A stretch of 5,939 bases of DNA from an uncultured Selenomonadales bacterium (GTDB taxonomy: Bacteria; Bacillota_C; Negativicutes; Selenomonadales; Selenomonadaceae): positions 1 to 5,939 of the forward strand of contig CALGGX010000156.1 in the NCBI GenBank assembly GCA_937916025.1. Direction: 5' to 3'. The notes beneath the pieces are model-generated. The model saw nothing but the letters and a program-made list of their open reading frames with translations, had not been told where the DNA came from and made no database searches. Position numbers and translations under genes: made by a program. Positions 5,580 to 5,939 of this stretch are shown piece after piece (within the stretch, counting starts at the first letter, position 1; the number at the start of each line of letters is the position of its first letter).

Positions 5580-5933
5580 TCAATCGCTCATGGAGGATAA
5601 GAAGTTTTTGCCGGATTCGGTGATCTGATGTTGATTCCGATGTTTTCTCGTAATCAGCTCGTTTCTCGACAGCTCGTTGATCGCCCAATCGACTTCGTTC
5701 GACCACTTGACGATGCCGCTCGGATACTTTTCGCCGAGCACTGCATCCGAGAGATTCAATGCCGCGCGTACGTAATCTCTGCAGTCTTGCCGTGAATACG
5801 TCCGCTCATCTAACATCATTCGGAGCAGTATCGGTTTGAGCTCAATTCGATTTGGAACCGTCGTCCGTTTCGGTGCGGCAACGTTATCGACGATCCTCGT
5901 CATTCGCATGATCTCGTTCAGCTTTTCACACAT
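5580..5933 (-). CDS. Small winged-helix protein resembling the Mrr N-terminal domain; 5' end uncertain
   Basis: At least 117 residues. Residues about 31-112 look like the winged-helix domain found at the N-terminus of Mrr-type restriction proteins. They comprise a helical ELKPILLRMMLDERTYSRQDCRDYV segment, an insert with YPSGIVKWSNEVDWAINELSRNELI (the conserved W-x5-W-A-x3-L pattern around W77 and W83), and the wing ending in HQITESGKNFL. No nuclease domain follows; the frame stops right after the domain and is closed by a terminator 11 bases later, so this is not simply an Mrr cut short by the window. The ATG at 5931-5933 has only six bases upstream, no visible ribosome binding site and no in-frame stop, so the gene may extend past position 5939. 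A DNA-binding role is likely. Restriction is only one possibility. Confidence 0.65.
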   Translation of the reverse strand: MCEKLNEIMRMTRIVDNVAAPKRTTVPNRIELKPILLRMMLDERTYSRQDCRDYVRAALNLSDAVLGEKYPSGIVKWSNEVDWAINELSRNELITRKHRNQHQITESGKNFLSSMSD

Positions 5934-5939
5934 CCGATC

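Overview
This looks like an ordinary chromosomal stretch from an anaerobic bacterium that has an outer membrane but Firmicutes-like expression signals. The evidence is a family 9 (heptosyltransferase-type) glycosyltransferase of the kind used for LPS cores, a FliB-type protein typical of flagellated Firmicutes and enterics, strong purine-rich ribosome binding sites, and near-consensus sigma-70/SigA promoters. Base composition is roughly balanced by eye. A member of the Negativicutes (Selenomonas-like) fits best. This is inference, because the window has no rRNA or other phylogenetic marker.

Left part, all on the minus strand and read from right to left: a small double zinc-ribbon protein (2524-2817), a GT9 glycosyltransferase (1084-2439), a lipoprotein solute-binding protein of the amino-acid ABC transporter class (173-982), and a tRNA-Asp(GUC) that runs off the left edge (1-53). 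Good promoters can be read for the zinc-ribbon gene, the binding protein and the tRNA. The last two promoters resemble each other over about 50 bp. A terminator-like hairpin separates the zinc-ribbon gene from the glycosyltransferase gene. I see no terminator between the glycosyltransferase and the binding protein, or between the binding protein and the tRNA.

Middle and right part, plus strand: a divergent intergenic region (2818-2992) with back-to-back promoters drives an apparent three-gene operon. It encodes a flavodoxin-fold FMN reductase-like protein (2993-3610), a FliB-like flagellin lysine-N-methylase (3607-4635, overlapping by ATGA), and an exported tandem carboxymuconolactone-decarboxylase-like protein (4652-5497). 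The operon ends in a hairpin that has a T-run on both strands. It therefore also serves the converging minus-strand gene at the right edge, a small winged-helix protein resembling the N-terminal domain of Mrr restriction proteins (5580-5933, possibly truncated by the window end).

I found no CRISPR array, insertion sequence, phage genes or attachment site. The most interesting points are the redox/FliB/CMD operon with its altered cysteine motif, the resemblance of two tandem promoters, and a terminator-like hairpin at the predicted 5' end of the zinc-ribbon mRNA. None of these amounts to a clearly new system.
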